DNA from: Rhodococcoides kyotonense
GTDB lineage: Bacteria; Actinomycetota; Actinomycetes; Mycobacteriales; Mycobacteriaceae
Assembly: GCF_900188125.1 (NCBI RefSeq)
Contig: NZ_FZOW01000009.1
Coordinates: forward strand, 1-64,000
DNA: 64,000 bases
Direction: 5' to 3'
Shown in pieces: positions 17,789 to 26,171 of this stretch (positions are counted from its first letter, which is position 1; every line of letters starts with the position of its first letter). The position numbers and the translations under genes were made by a program. Under the pieces are notes generated by a model that saw nothing but the letters and a program-made list of their open reading frames with translations, was not told the origin of the DNA and did no database searches.

Positions 17789-18642
17789 CAACCATCGATC
17801 CGTTGCGCCTCACGGCGGAGGACCTGACCCTCGGATACGGCGATCGCATCATCGTCGAGAATCTGGATCTTCAGGTGCACACCGGAGTCATCACCACCGT
17901 GATCGGACCGAACGGCTGCGGAAAATCCACACTGCTGCGGTCGCTCGGCCGACTGCTCAAGCCCAAGTCGGGCCGAGTGGTCCTCGACGGTAAAGCGATC
18001 TCGTCGATGCGCACCAAGGACGTCGCGCGTGTGCTCGGCATGCTCCCCCAGGCGCCGACTGCCCCCGAGGGCCTCACTGTCGGGGACCTCGTCTCTCGCG
18101 GGCGTCATCCCCACCAATCCTGGATCAGGCAGTGGAGCTCCGACGACGAGTCCGAGGTGGCCAACGCATTGGAGCTGACCGGCGTCGGCGACCTTGCCGA
18201 CCGCCCGGTCGACGAGCTGTCGGGCGGGCAACGCCAACGCGCCTGGATTTCCATGGCGTTGGCGCAGGGCACCGACATCCTCCTGCTCGACGAGCCCACC
18301 ACGTATCTCGATCTGGCTCACTCGGTCGAGGTGCTCGATCTCGTCGACCGCATGCACGAGGACATGGGCCGCACGGTGGTGATGGTGTTGCACGATCTGA
18401 ATCTCGCAGTGCGGTACAGCGATCAGCTCATCGTGATGTCCAAGGGCAAGATCGTGGTATCCGGCCCTCCCCAGGACGTGATCTCCGAGGAACTCCTGCT
18501 CGACGTCTTCGGGCTCGAAGCGACTGTCATCGAGGACCCGGTGTCCGACAGGCCGCTTATCGTTCCCATCGGAACACGCCACGTGTACGGGGCCGTGGGC
18601 GGACCGACCAAACCTGCAACGACGTCGAAGTCGCTCGACTAG
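17785..18642 (+). CDS. Iron-siderophore ABC transporter ATPase, FepC family
   Basis: ATP-hydrolysing subunit of the importer, 285 residues. It has Walker A GPNGCGKST (about 47-55), the Q-loop in LGMLPQAP, the signature LSGGQRQRAWI, Walker B DILLLDEPTTYLDL and the switch histidine in VLHDLN. It ends convergently with the DUF2156 gene, the two stop codons overlapping by four bases. Probably iron-regulated through the boxes before the operon. Confidence 0.95.
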   Translation: MTTIDPLRLTAEDLTLGYGDRIIVENLDLQVHTGVITTVIGPNGCGKSTLLRSLGRLLKPKSGRVVLDGKAISSMRTKDVARVLGMLPQAPTAPEGLTVGDLVSRGRHPHQSWIRQWSSDDESEVANALELTGVGDLADRPVDELSGGQRQRAWISMALAQGTDILLLDEPTTYLDLAHSVEVLDLVDRMHEDMGRTVVMVLHDLNLAVRYSDQLIVMSKGKIVVSGPPQDVISEELLLDVFGLEATVIEDPVSDRPLIVPIGTRHVYGAVGGPTKPATTSKSLD

Positions 18643-21251
18643 CGTTCGATCATCGTGCGGACGAGTCGAAATCCTTGTCCGAGAGACACATCCGGCAAGT
18701 ACGCCCGGCCGACTGCGTTGCCGATACTCGGTAGCGCGGCCGGGTCGGCGTACGTCATGTGCATCGATTCGTACCGTGGTTGGAACTTCGACTTGAACGC
18801 CAACAACGAACGGAATCCGTAGACCGGCTCCAGCGTCTTGCCCAGCACGTCGAGCAGGCGATCGAGAAGGCGCGAGAACGTCAGTTCTTCCGGCGTTCCT
18901 TCCTTCGGGCTACCGTCGTCGACTTTCGCCAAGGGCGCACCGGACAGGCTGAGGAAGCGCACGCCCTCTTCCTTCAGCATGATGGCAGCGGACGCGATCA
19001 GGAACTCCATCGTCGGCCGGAACCCTTCCGACCGTCTGCGCATGAAATCGAGTGTCCAGCCGACGATCTCGCCGTTCTCGTATACAGGCATCCACGATGT
19101 GACGCCGTGCACCGTGCGACTGTCGTCGACCGCTATGAGGCACCGAACCTGTTCGTCGTCGACCTCCTCCAGTCCTCCGAGTGTGAAGCCCATTTCCGGC
19201 ATGCCCTTGTCCGCGACCCACTCCTCGGAGATCGCCGTTATCTGGTCGGTGATCGCGAGCGGGGCGTCGGGGAACCGGATCCACTCGGCTCTGACGCCGG
19301 CTTTGGTGGCACGGTTCAGGGCTGTACGTACATCCTGGAAACGTTTGCCGGTGAACGCCAATTCGTCCAGGTCCAGAATCGTCTCCTCACCGACCTGGAT
19401 TCCGCCCCAACCGATGCTGTCGGTGATCTCGCGTACTGCCGGGGTCACGGAGTAGAAGCACGGAATCCATCCGTTCTTCGACGCGAATTCCGCGAACCCG
19501 ACGACGTTCTCCCTCAACCGTTCTCGCGGGCCCACCGGGTCACCTGTCGTCAGCGCAACGCCCGAGATGACGCGGTACGCCACGTAGCTCTGCCCATCCG
19601 GCGAGAACCAGTAGGTGTTTCCCCGCCACGTCGTCATCCAGGACAGCGCGCTCCCGGAACTGGCGACGAGCGTCGCACGTGCTCGTTCCGCCGAATCGGT
19701 TTCCGCTCCGAACGCAGGGGTCAGGAACGTCCCGAAGACGAGAGCACACACTGCCACCCAGAACAGGACGCCGGTCCACTCGAACAACAATGTAGTCGGG
19801 ACGTTCTCCGGCAAGAACCGTGGTTCCAGCCACTGCAAGTACACGGGTGGAATCAGCCGCTGGGGAAAGTCCGCCAGCAGCCGTATCGCGGTGGGTTCGT
19901 TGTCGAAACCACCACGGGCGGCGAGTCCACCGAGGACGTACAGAATCGCCAGAACCACGCCGCTGCCGATCACGGACAGCGTCCACCGGCGGTATGTCCC
20001 CCTCGGTGCGGATACGTCGAAGAATCTTCGAGTCACGAAAAGGATCCCGAGTACTGCGAGCGGCAGGAGGAACGGGATGACGGTTCGGTACACGGTCGGC
20101 GATTCGAGTCCGTAGAACACGGATTCGTCGTCGCCGGATTCGATGTACCGAATTGCATAGTTGGCAACCGATACGACGAGCAGCACGAGTTGCGCGATCA
20201 CCGTTGCTCCCCACGCGAACCTACGTCCACGACGCAGGCCGTCTGCCAGAAACAGCAGGAAGATGGATGGCATCAGTGACAGGATCGTCGGTCCGACGCC
20301 ACCCAACCTCAGCTCCAGCAGGCCGGTGCGGCATTCCGGGTCCGACGCCGAGTCGGCGCAGATCTCGCGCACTTCGGCCGCCGTGTAGGGCACGCCACGG
20401 ACGACGTCTCGAAGAACCGCGAACGGACCGACCGCGTCGGGACTGAGCGCTGCGAGGACGGGGCCCAATGCGCTGGCGGCCACGACGAGCGCCACCAGAA
20501 CCCGGCCCTCGCGTTGAGTACCGGCGAGCCTGTGACCTCGGGCGGACTTCCCGACGAACACCGGTCCGAGAATCAAACCGACCACTGCCGCGGCCAATCG
20601 GATCACATCCTGGAGGTGCCCACTGAACAGTGCCGACGTGATGAGCAACGCGAGCAGGCCGACTCTGATGCGGCGGCGCCACAATGTGTCCATGCGTGCG
20701 CTGGCCACCATGACGACGCCCACTATCCACGTCGTCGGGCCGATCGCGGTGCCGACATGCAGCCGGAATCCCCAATCCGCGTCGAAGGTCTTGGCCAGCG
20801 CCGCGATTCCCAATCCGACCAGCGTTCCGAGAACCTGCGTCACCACAGCCGCAAGCGCGAACTTGGCAGATCCGATCCGGCGCTCGATCGGCGCCGCGGC
20901 CACGACGACCGCGATCACCACGACGACGTAACCGAGGACTCCGGGCGCGAACAACCCCGCAGTCAGGACGGTCCAGACGCGAAACTCCTCGAACGCCATG
21001 ATGCCGGTCGCGAACTGTCGGTGAAAGCTGTTCCCGCCGACCGCCAGCCCGGCGATTCCGAGCGCGAGGATCACCGCCAGAAGCCCGAAACTGACCGGGG
21101 CGCCTTTGGCGCCGTAGACGATCAATGCGCGGAGCCGCGACAGTTGGCGAGCTGTTCGACTCCAGCCTGCCCTCAGCCGATCCAGCCGCTGCCGTGACCA
21201 GCTCGGGACCGACGCCACATCAGCGCCGGTGTCCTCGACCGCCTTGTTCAC
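18639..21251 (-). CDS. Rhomboid-like/DUF2156 membrane protein, putative aminoacyl-lipid synthase (MprF-like)
   Basis: An 870-residue membrane protein. Residues about 40-230 resemble a rhomboid fold (IERRIGSAKFALAAVV, later SGHLQDVIRLAAAVVGLILG) but have GTAIGP in place of the serine motif, so it is probably inactive as a protease. More hydrophobic segments follow, then a C-terminal cytosolic DUF2156 domain (about 540-850, with VLTTGDPVGPRE-type sequence and FLSLSGAPLAK) that in MprF/LPG synthases transfers an amino acid from tRNA to lipid. GTG start overlaps the esterase stop. The pairing recalls corynebacterial tRNA-dependent lipid aminoacylation loci with adjacent esterases. Lipid and amino acid unknown. 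Confidence 0.82.
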   Translation of the reverse strand: MNKAVEDTGADVASVPSWSRQRLDRLRAGWSRTARQLSRLRALIVYGAKGAPVSFGLLAVILALGIAGLAVGGNSFHRQFATGIMAFEEFRVWTVLTAGLFAPGVLGYVVVVIAVVVAAAPIERRIGSAKFALAAVVTQVLGTLVGLGIAALAKTFDADWGFRLHVGTAIGPTTWIVGVVMVASARMDTLWRRRIRVGLLALLITSALFSGHLQDVIRLAAAVVGLILGPVFVGKSARGHRLAGTQREGRVLVALVVAASALGPVLAALSPDAVGPFAVLRDVVRGVPYTAAEVREICADSASDPECRTGLLELRLGGVGPTILSLMPSIFLLFLADGLRRGRRFAWGATVIAQLVLLVVSVANYAIRYIESGDDESVFYGLESPTVYRTVIPFLLPLAVLGILFVTRRFFDVSAPRGTYRRWTLSVIGSGVVLAILYVLGGLAARGGFDNEPTAIRLLADFPQRLIPPVYLQWLEPRFLPENVPTTLLFEWTGVLFWVAVCALVFGTFLTPAFGAETDSAERARATLVASSGSALSWMTTWRGNTYWFSPDGQSYVAYRVISGVALTTGDPVGPRERLRENVVGFAEFASKNGWIPCFYSVTPAVREITDSIGWGGIQVGEETILDLDELAFTGKRFQDVRTALNRATKAGVRAEWIRFPDAPLAITDQITAISEEWVADKGMPEMGFTLGGLEEVDDEQVRCLIAVDDSRTVHGVTSWMPVYENGEIVGWTLDFMRRRSEGFRPTMEFLIASAAIMLKEEGVRFLSLSGAPLAKVDDGSPKEGTPEELTFSRLLDRLLDVLGKTLEPVYGFRSLLAFKSKFQPRYESMHMTYADPAALPSIGNAVGRAYLPDVSLGQGFRLVRTMIER

Positions 21252-22549
21252 GAGATCAACCCCACTCTCTGCATGAGCCACGGCAGTTCGAGTTCGAGTC
21301 CCTGCGACCACACGGCGAAACTGTGACCCCCCGGCACTTCGTCGTACCGCACGTCCATTCCAGCGGCTTTCGCTGCTTGATACATCGTCTGCTGTCCGGG
21401 CTTGTAATCGTTGTCGTCCGCACCGACGACGAATGCGCCACCGGAGTCCGGATATTGTCTGGACTTCAACAGGTCGAGCGGATTGACCGCGACGAATGCG
21501 GAGTCGTTTCCGCCGAATGCCTCGTCGACCGTCCGTGTTCGGTCCCCCAGAGTCGGTTCCAGCTGGCCGGACAGGTCGAGGAACGTCGGATAGACGTCGG
21601 GATGGTTGGTTGCCATCTGGATGGAGCACGTTCCGCCGTACGACAGCCCGCCGATGATCCAGCTGCGCGGATCGGTGTCGACCTGAAGGTTCTGCTTGAT
21701 CCAGTTCGGCACGTCCTGGGAAAGGAATGTGGCGACGTTGCCGAGCGACGAGTCCACGCAGAGTGGGTTGGCGAGAGTGGATCCGGTCGCGTCCGCGACG
21801 ACGACGACCGGCGCGAGACCGGAATGATCGCGGGCGAATGCGTCCATCGTCTCGGTCAGCTTTCCGCCCTTCAGCCAGTCGTCCGGTTCGCCCGGCTGGC
21901 CGGCCATCAGAACGAGTACGGGAAGCAGCGGACGTGGGTTCGCGAAGTAGGACGGTGGCAGGTACACCTCGGCCGGGCGCGCCGAGAACGACGACGCGGT
22001 CGGCGGGATGGTCACCGACGCGACCTTGCCGGTCGACGGCATCGACTCCGGCGCCGTCCACGAGTCGGAGAGAGGATCGCCGGTCACGACCTGTGCCTGC
22101 GTTCCAGGAATCTCGCCGGACGAGATTCGGTCCTCACCCTCTGCACCGAACAGCGTGCCGAGCGTCGGATACGCGGAGAAGACGAGATTGACATGCGCGG
22201 ACGCGACCAGCACCACGACGAGCGCGGCGACGACGGACAGGATCTTCGCGAGCACTCCTCGTGCGGCGATCGTTCGTGGCACGACGAGGAACAACGCGGC
22301 GATACCTATACCGATCCAGACGTAGATCTCGGTTTCGATCGGATCCGGGAACGGACGCCAAAGTTTCTCGACGACGAAATACAGCACGACACCGATCACG
22401 AAGGCAGCCGTCACCGCGATCGGGAGTGCACGAAGCACGTACCACCGCCGTTTCGACGCCACCAACCACAGCCCCCCGAGCGCGCCGAGTACCGACAGGA
22501 CCACGGTCGTGGTGTCGCTGACGAGCGACAGAGAGACGAACCAGTTCAC
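21248..22549 (-). CDS. Membrane-anchored esterase (esterase D/Ag85-like alpha/beta hydrolase)
   Basis: A 433-residue protein with four N-terminal membrane helices (to about residue 125) and an extracytoplasmic alpha/beta-hydrolase domain. The nucleophile elbow is GLSYGG (Ser303), an acidic residue lies in VVGADDNDY, and the histidine is in VPGGHSFAVW. The GTG start has GGAGG six bases upstream. Its stop overlaps the start of the DUF2156 gene, so both are co-translated; I infer that it hydrolyses the aminoacyl lipid or a related acyl ester, as proposed for esterases paired with MprF-like enzymes. Confidence 0.85.
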   Translation of the reverse strand: MNWFVSLSLVSDTTTVVLSVLGALGGLWLVASKRRWYVLRALPIAVTAAFVIGVVLYFVVEKLWRPFPDPIETEIYVWIGIGIAALFLVVPRTIAARGVLAKILSVVAALVVVLVASAHVNLVFSAYPTLGTLFGAEGEDRISSGEIPGTQAQVVTGDPLSDSWTAPESMPSTGKVASVTIPPTASSFSARPAEVYLPPSYFANPRPLLPVLVLMAGQPGEPDDWLKGGKLTETMDAFARDHSGLAPVVVVADATGSTLANPLCVDSSLGNVATFLSQDVPNWIKQNLQVDTDPRSWIIGGLSYGGTCSIQMATNHPDVYPTFLDLSGQLEPTLGDRTRTVDEAFGGNDSAFVAVNPLDLLKSRQYPDSGGAFVVGADDNDYKPGQQTMYQAAKAAGMDVRYDEVPGGHSFAVWSQGLELELPWLMQRVGLIS

Positions 22550-22674
22550 ACCGTGCCTCCATCACGTCGTCGAGCGGTCACTGCAGGATAGGCACATCGG
22601 GAGCCTCGGAACGCGCAACGCCACGAACCAATTCACAGCGGGTTATGACGCATCACACATGGGATACGCGCCGT

Positions 22675-22691
22675 TACTACCAGCAGTAGTA
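22675..22691. promoter_or_regulatory. BlaI-type operator
   Basis: TACTAC (22675-22680) and GTAGTA (22686-22691) form a perfect inverted repeat with a five-base spacer. This is the core of the dyad bound by BlaI/MecI repressors. It lies 35 bases before the blaI start, which suits autorepression. Confidence 0.7.
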
Positions 22692-22726
22692 CGCATTTGT
22701 GTCGGACTACCCGTAAACTCGGACGA

Positions 22727-23143
22727 ATGGCAGGTCTAGGGGAACTCGAACGCGCAGTGATGGATCACTTGTGGGACTCGTCGGAGCCCCAGACCGTTCG
22801 GCAGGTGCACGAAGCGCTCGCCGCACACCGTGAGTTGGCCTACACGACCGTCATGACGGTGTTGCAGCGCCTCGCGAAGAAGCAACTGGTCGTGCAACAG
22901 CGAGACGACCGCGCACACCGCTACGCCCCGCTTCACGGCCGAGACGAGCTGGTGGCCTCTCTGATGGTCGACGCGTTGGCGCAAGCCCCCGAATCCGGAG
23001 GGCGCGCAGCAGCACTCGTTCATTTCGTCGGACAGGTCGGCGCCGACGAGGCTGCGGCCCTCCGAGAGGCTCTCGCGGCGCTCGAGGTGGCACAATCGAG
23101 TGGACGTCCGGACGCACGCGAAGACGGACGCCCATCCGCTTGA
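22727..23143 (+). CDS. blaI: BlaI/MecI/CopY-family transcriptional repressor
   Basis: Winged-helix repressor of 138 residues. The DNA-binding domain is at 4-78 (LGELERAVMDHLWDSSEPQT, YTTVMTVLQRLAKKQLV), followed by a dimerisation helix region rich in alanine. The ATG at 22727 matches the family N-terminus. It is followed after 24 bases by an M56 peptidase gene, the usual regulator/sensor-protease pair; M. tuberculosis has Rv1846c-Rv1845c in the same relation. No beta-lactamase gene is in the window. Confidence 0.92.
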   Translation: MAGLGELERAVMDHLWDSSEPQTVRQVHEALAAHRELAYTTVMTVLQRLAKKQLVVQQRDDRAHRYAPLHGRDELVASLMVDALAQAPESGGRAAALVHFVGQVGADEAAALREALAALEVAQSSGRPDAREDGRPSA

Positions 23144-23167
23144 CCCCGGCCCTCGGTTAGTGAGGAA

Positions 23168-24130
23168 ATGAACTCCACCACTGCTCTGGTCTTTGCGCTG
23201 CTCGCCCTGCTGCTTGCGGGGCCGGTTCCTGCTGTTCTCAGCCGGGCTACGTGGCCGTATCGGGCACCTCGTGCAGCGCTGGTTCTGTGGCAAGCCATCG
23301 CCATCGCCGCCGTCTTCTCCGCATTCTCGTCGGGACTCGCCATCGGCGGCCTTCTCCTCGTGCCAGGTCCCGACGGCAGACCGACGACGGCACCGACCGA
23401 CGAGATCGACGCGCTTGGTTTGCCGCTGTGGATCCTGTACGTCTTCGTGCTCGCAATCACCCTGGGCATCGGTGCGAAGCTGATCTTCTCCGTCGTACAG
23501 GTCGCAGTGCGTACGCGTCGTCGCCGTGCGAGGCATCGCGTTCTGGTGGACCTGCTCGACCGTAGTAGCGACGACGGGCGCCCGTTCCCCGGCGTCAGGG
23601 ATGCCGACGTCCGTGTCCTCGACGCGGTCGAACCCATTGCGTACTGCCTTCCCGGGCTGCGGCAACGCGTCGTGCTGAGCGAAGGAGTGCTGACGCACCT
23701 CAGCCGCTCCGAAGTGAAAGCCATTCTGACGCATGAGCGCTCGCATCTGAGGTCGAGGCACGACCTGGTGCTGGAAGCGTTCACGGCCGTCAACGAAGCG
23801 TTCCCCCGAATCGTGCGTAGCAAGTCGGCGCTCGGAAGCGTGCAGCTGTTGGTCGAGCTTCTGGCCGACGACTCGGCAGTCAAGGTGACCGGCCCGACGC
23901 CTCTCGCACGAGCGCTCGTCACGTGTGCCGGCTCGACTGCACCGCGAGGCGCGCTGGCCGCCGGCGGACCGAGCACGTTGATTCGGGTCCAACGACTAGC
24001 CGGCCCCCGAAGTGATGTCTCGCTCAGTGTCTCCGCATACACGGCGGCCGCGGTGATCCTCGTCGTGCCGACTATTTTCGTTGCAATGCCGTGGCTGGAG
24101 GAGCTGAGCCGGCTGATCGGCCACCGATAG
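23168..24130 (+). CDS. M56-family membrane metallopeptidase (BlaR1-like, no sensor domain)
   Basis: Integral membrane zinc peptidase of 320 residues. Membrane segments occur at about 5-22, 36-63, 86-112 and 292-310. The cytoplasmic catalytic motif is HERSH (189-193, HExxH). Unlike BlaR1 there is no C-terminal penicillin-binding sensor domain. By analogy it would cleave BlaI or a partner to relieve repression; the signal is unknown. It directly follows blaI. Confidence 0.88.
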   Translation: MNSTTALVFALLALLLAGPVPAVLSRATWPYRAPRAALVLWQAIAIAAVFSAFSSGLAIGGLLLVPGPDGRPTTAPTDEIDALGLPLWILYVFVLAITLGIGAKLIFSVVQVAVRTRRRRARHRVLVDLLDRSSDDGRPFPGVRDADVRVLDAVEPIAYCLPGLRQRVVLSEGVLTHLSRSEVKAILTHERSHLRSRHDLVLEAFTAVNEAFPRIVRSKSALGSVQLLVELLADDSAVKVTGPTPLARALVTCAGSTAPRGALAAGGPSTLIRVQRLAGPRSDVSLSVSAYTAAAVILVVPTIFVAMPWLEELSRLIGHR

Positions 24131-24131
24131 A

Positions 24132-24162
24132 CGAGTCGGCCAGCTCACAGCTGGTCGAGTCG
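24132..24162 (+). terminator. Hairpin after the M56 gene (possible terminator)
   Basis: Fourteen bases pair (one mismatch, one G-T) around a three-base loop, starting one base after the M56 stop codon. No T-run follows, so termination is inferred from position and stem strength only. Confidence 0.45.
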
Positions 24163-24392
24163 AAGAATCGTACGAGGTTCGCGTACACTCGACCAAGGCC
24201 GCCATCGCGGTCAAGCAATTCGTAAAAGGCACAAGCAGCCCCATTCTGCGCGACTCTCGTTCGCTCATCGATGGCCAGGTGACAGTGCCCTGGCTCGTCT
24301 CATCGTGTTCTGGCTGTGTTTGTGCCCTCTCGTGGGCGTTCTCCATGGCTGTGGCTTCGTGGCGTGCCCGTAATCCGGAGAGGTTCAACTGC

Positions 24393-25997
24393 GTGACCCA
24401 CGCTGTTTCGTCTAGTTCATCTGCTACACCCGCCGCGGACGCCTCCAGCGCACCCGCTCCCATCACGTTCGCCGAGCTCGGTCTCCCCGAGCCCGTTGTC
24501 GCTGCGCTCGCGCGCAACTCCATCAGCACTCCCTCGCCCATCCAGGCGATGGCTCTTCCCGACGCCATTGCAGGCAAGAACGTTCTGGGGCGCGCTCAGA
24601 CCGGTTCCGGCAAGACCCTCGCTTTCGGCTTGCCGATTCTGGCTCGCCTCGCGCAGCACACCGACAGGCCGGCTGCCAAGCGTCCGCGCGCACTCGTGCT
24701 CGTTCCTACGCGTGAGCTCGCGTTCCAGGTGGTCGACTCACTGACTCCGTACGCCGGTGCGGTCGGACTGAACGTCCGTGCGGCAGTCGGCGGCACACCG
24801 TTCAACAAGCAGGTCGAGCAGCTGCGCCGCGGTGTCGACGTCTTCGTCGCAACACCGGGCAGGCTCGCCGATCACCTTCGCCAGGGCACCTGCGTCCTCG
24901 ATTCGATCGAGATCACGGCGCTCGACGAGGCCGACCAGATGGCCGACATGGGCTTCCTGCCCGAGGTTCGTGCAGTCTTGGCCGATACGCCGTCCGACGG
25001 CCAGCGGATGCTGTTCTCCGCCACGCTGGACCGTGAAGTTCAGTCCCTCGTTCGTCAGTTCCTCCCCGACCACGTCGAGCACTCGACGCAGGACGGCAAG
25101 GCCAGCGTGCGGACCATGGATCACTACATGCTGATGGTCGACCGCGGCCAGAAGGACCTCGTTCTGTCCGAGATCGGCGCGCGCGAAGGCCGCACCATCA
25201 TGTTCGCCCGCACCAAGCTCGGTTGCGACGGAATCACCGATCGCCTGCGTGCCGTGGGAATCGAAGCGGAGTCCCTTCACGGCGGTAAGGCGCAGAGCCA
25301 GCGCACTCGCGTACTCGAGCGCTTCAAGAACGGCCGCACTCCGGTCCTCGTCGCCACCGACGTGGCTGCGCGTGGAATCCACGTCGACGGAATCGATCTC
25401 GTGGTTCACGTCGACCCGCCCGCAGACCACAAGGATTACCTGCACCGCGCAGGTCGAACGGCACGAGCCGGTGAGAAGGGAACGGTCGTCGCGATCGTCC
25501 TGCCGAACCAGCGTCGTCAGATCCAGCGTCTCACCGGCATGGCAGGCGTCAAGGCCACGTCGGTCAACGTCGCACCCGGATCGGCAGAGCTGAGCAGCAT
25601 CACCGGTGCGCAGAAGCCGTCCGGTGAGCCGTTGCGCGCAGTCAGCAGCCCGCCCCGCGATCGTCGCGACAGCCGTCCCCGTACCGGCGGCTACCAGGGC
25701 GACCGCCCTCGTACCGGCGGCTACCAGGGCGACCGGCCTCGTACCGGCGGCTACCAGGGCGACCGGCCCCGTACCGGCGGCTACCAGGGCGACCGGCCCC
25801 GCACGGGCGGCTACCAGGGCGACCGGCCCCGCACGGGCGGCTACCAGGGCGACCGGCCCCGCACCGGCGGCTACCAGGGCGACCGTCCTCGCACCCGTCC
25901 GAGCTACAACCAGGACGAGTCGAAGTCGGGGGGCTTCCGTAGCCGCACCGAGCGTCGGACGTACGACGGCTTCGACGGGCCCGCTCGCGCTCGCTAG
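24393..25997 (+). CDS. DEAD-box ATP-dependent RNA helicase
   Basis: RNA helicase of 534 residues with the full motif set: Q motif PSPIQ, AQTGSGKT (Walker A), PTRELAF, TPGRL, DEAD in ITALDEADQM, SAT, and HRAGRTAR. A basic, glycine-rich tail follows, with seven exact copies of RTGGYQGDRP, which probably binds RNA like RGG tails of other DEAD-box proteins. The GTG at 24393 follows GGAGAGG; the ATG at 24279 would add an unsupported 38 residues. About 260 bases without a gene precede it, possibly a long leader as seen for cold-induced helicases. Confidence 0.93.
   Translation: MTHAVSSSSSATPAADASSAPAPITFAELGLPEPVVAALARNSISTPSPIQAMALPDAIAGKNVLGRAQTGSGKTLAFGLPILARLAQHTDRPAAKRPRALVLVPTRELAFQVVDSLTPYAGAVGLNVRAAVGGTPFNKQVEQLRRGVDVFVATPGRLADHLRQGTCVLDSIEITALDEADQMADMGFLPEVRAVLADTPSDGQRMLFSATLDREVQSLVRQFLPDHVEHSTQDGKASVRTMDHYMLMVDRGQKDLVLSEIGAREGRTIMFARTKLGCDGITDRLRAVGIEAESLHGGKAQSQRTRVLERFKNGRTPVLVATDVAARGIHVDGIDLVVHVDPPADHKDYLHRAGRTARAGEKGTVVAIVLPNQRRQIQRLTGMAGVKATSVNVAPGSAELSSITGAQKPSGEPLRAVSSPPRDRRDSRPRTGGYQGDRPRTGGYQGDRPRTGGYQGDRPRTGGYQGDRPRTGGYQGDRPRTGGYQGDRPRTGGYQGDRPRTRPSYNQDESKSGGFRSRTERRTYDGFDGPARAR
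25680..25889 (+). repeat. Seven 30-base in-frame tandem repeats in the helicase gene
   Basis: Seven consecutive 30-base units, each encoding RTGGYQGDRP. They differ only at a few synonymous third positions (such as CGT/CGC and ACC/ACG), showing recent expansion with protein-level conservation. Copy number is likely variable between strains. Confidence 0.97.
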
Positions 25998-26025
25998 TTC
26001 CTGATCGGGTCACAAACCGACTGCA

Positions 26026-26062
26026 CGATGGGTGTCACTTCTTCGGAAAGTGGCACCCATCG
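26026..26062 (+). terminator. Terminator after the helicase gene
   Basis: A 15-base stem (26026-26040 with 26048-26062) with one G-T pair and a seven-base loop, 29 bases after the helicase stop. Only a short TT follows, as is common in high-GC actinobacteria. Confidence 0.7.
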
Positions 26063-26171
26063 TTGCGTTCGAGGGTCGGTCGGACAAGGTCGGATGTGGG
26101 GATTGCGCCCTCGAAACGGACTCGGCCACCCCCAGCTTTCGTTTGCGCGCCCGGCAAGGAAAGCTATACCT

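Noticed and set aside
18759-20279. A 506-codon frame on the plus strand
   Set aside because: Antisense to the DUF2156 gene; low-complexity charged translation.
21125-22591. A 488-codon frame on the plus strand
   Set aside because: Antisense to the esterase gene, whose catalytic motifs and coupled neighbour establish the coding strand.
25680-25889. CRISPR-like array
   Set aside because: The 30-base units are directly abutting, have no spacers and keep the helicase reading frame.
26028-26171. Extended N-terminus of gnd
   Set aside because: The extension begins inside the terminator hairpin of the helicase gene; the ATG at 26172 has a ribosome site and fits the family length.
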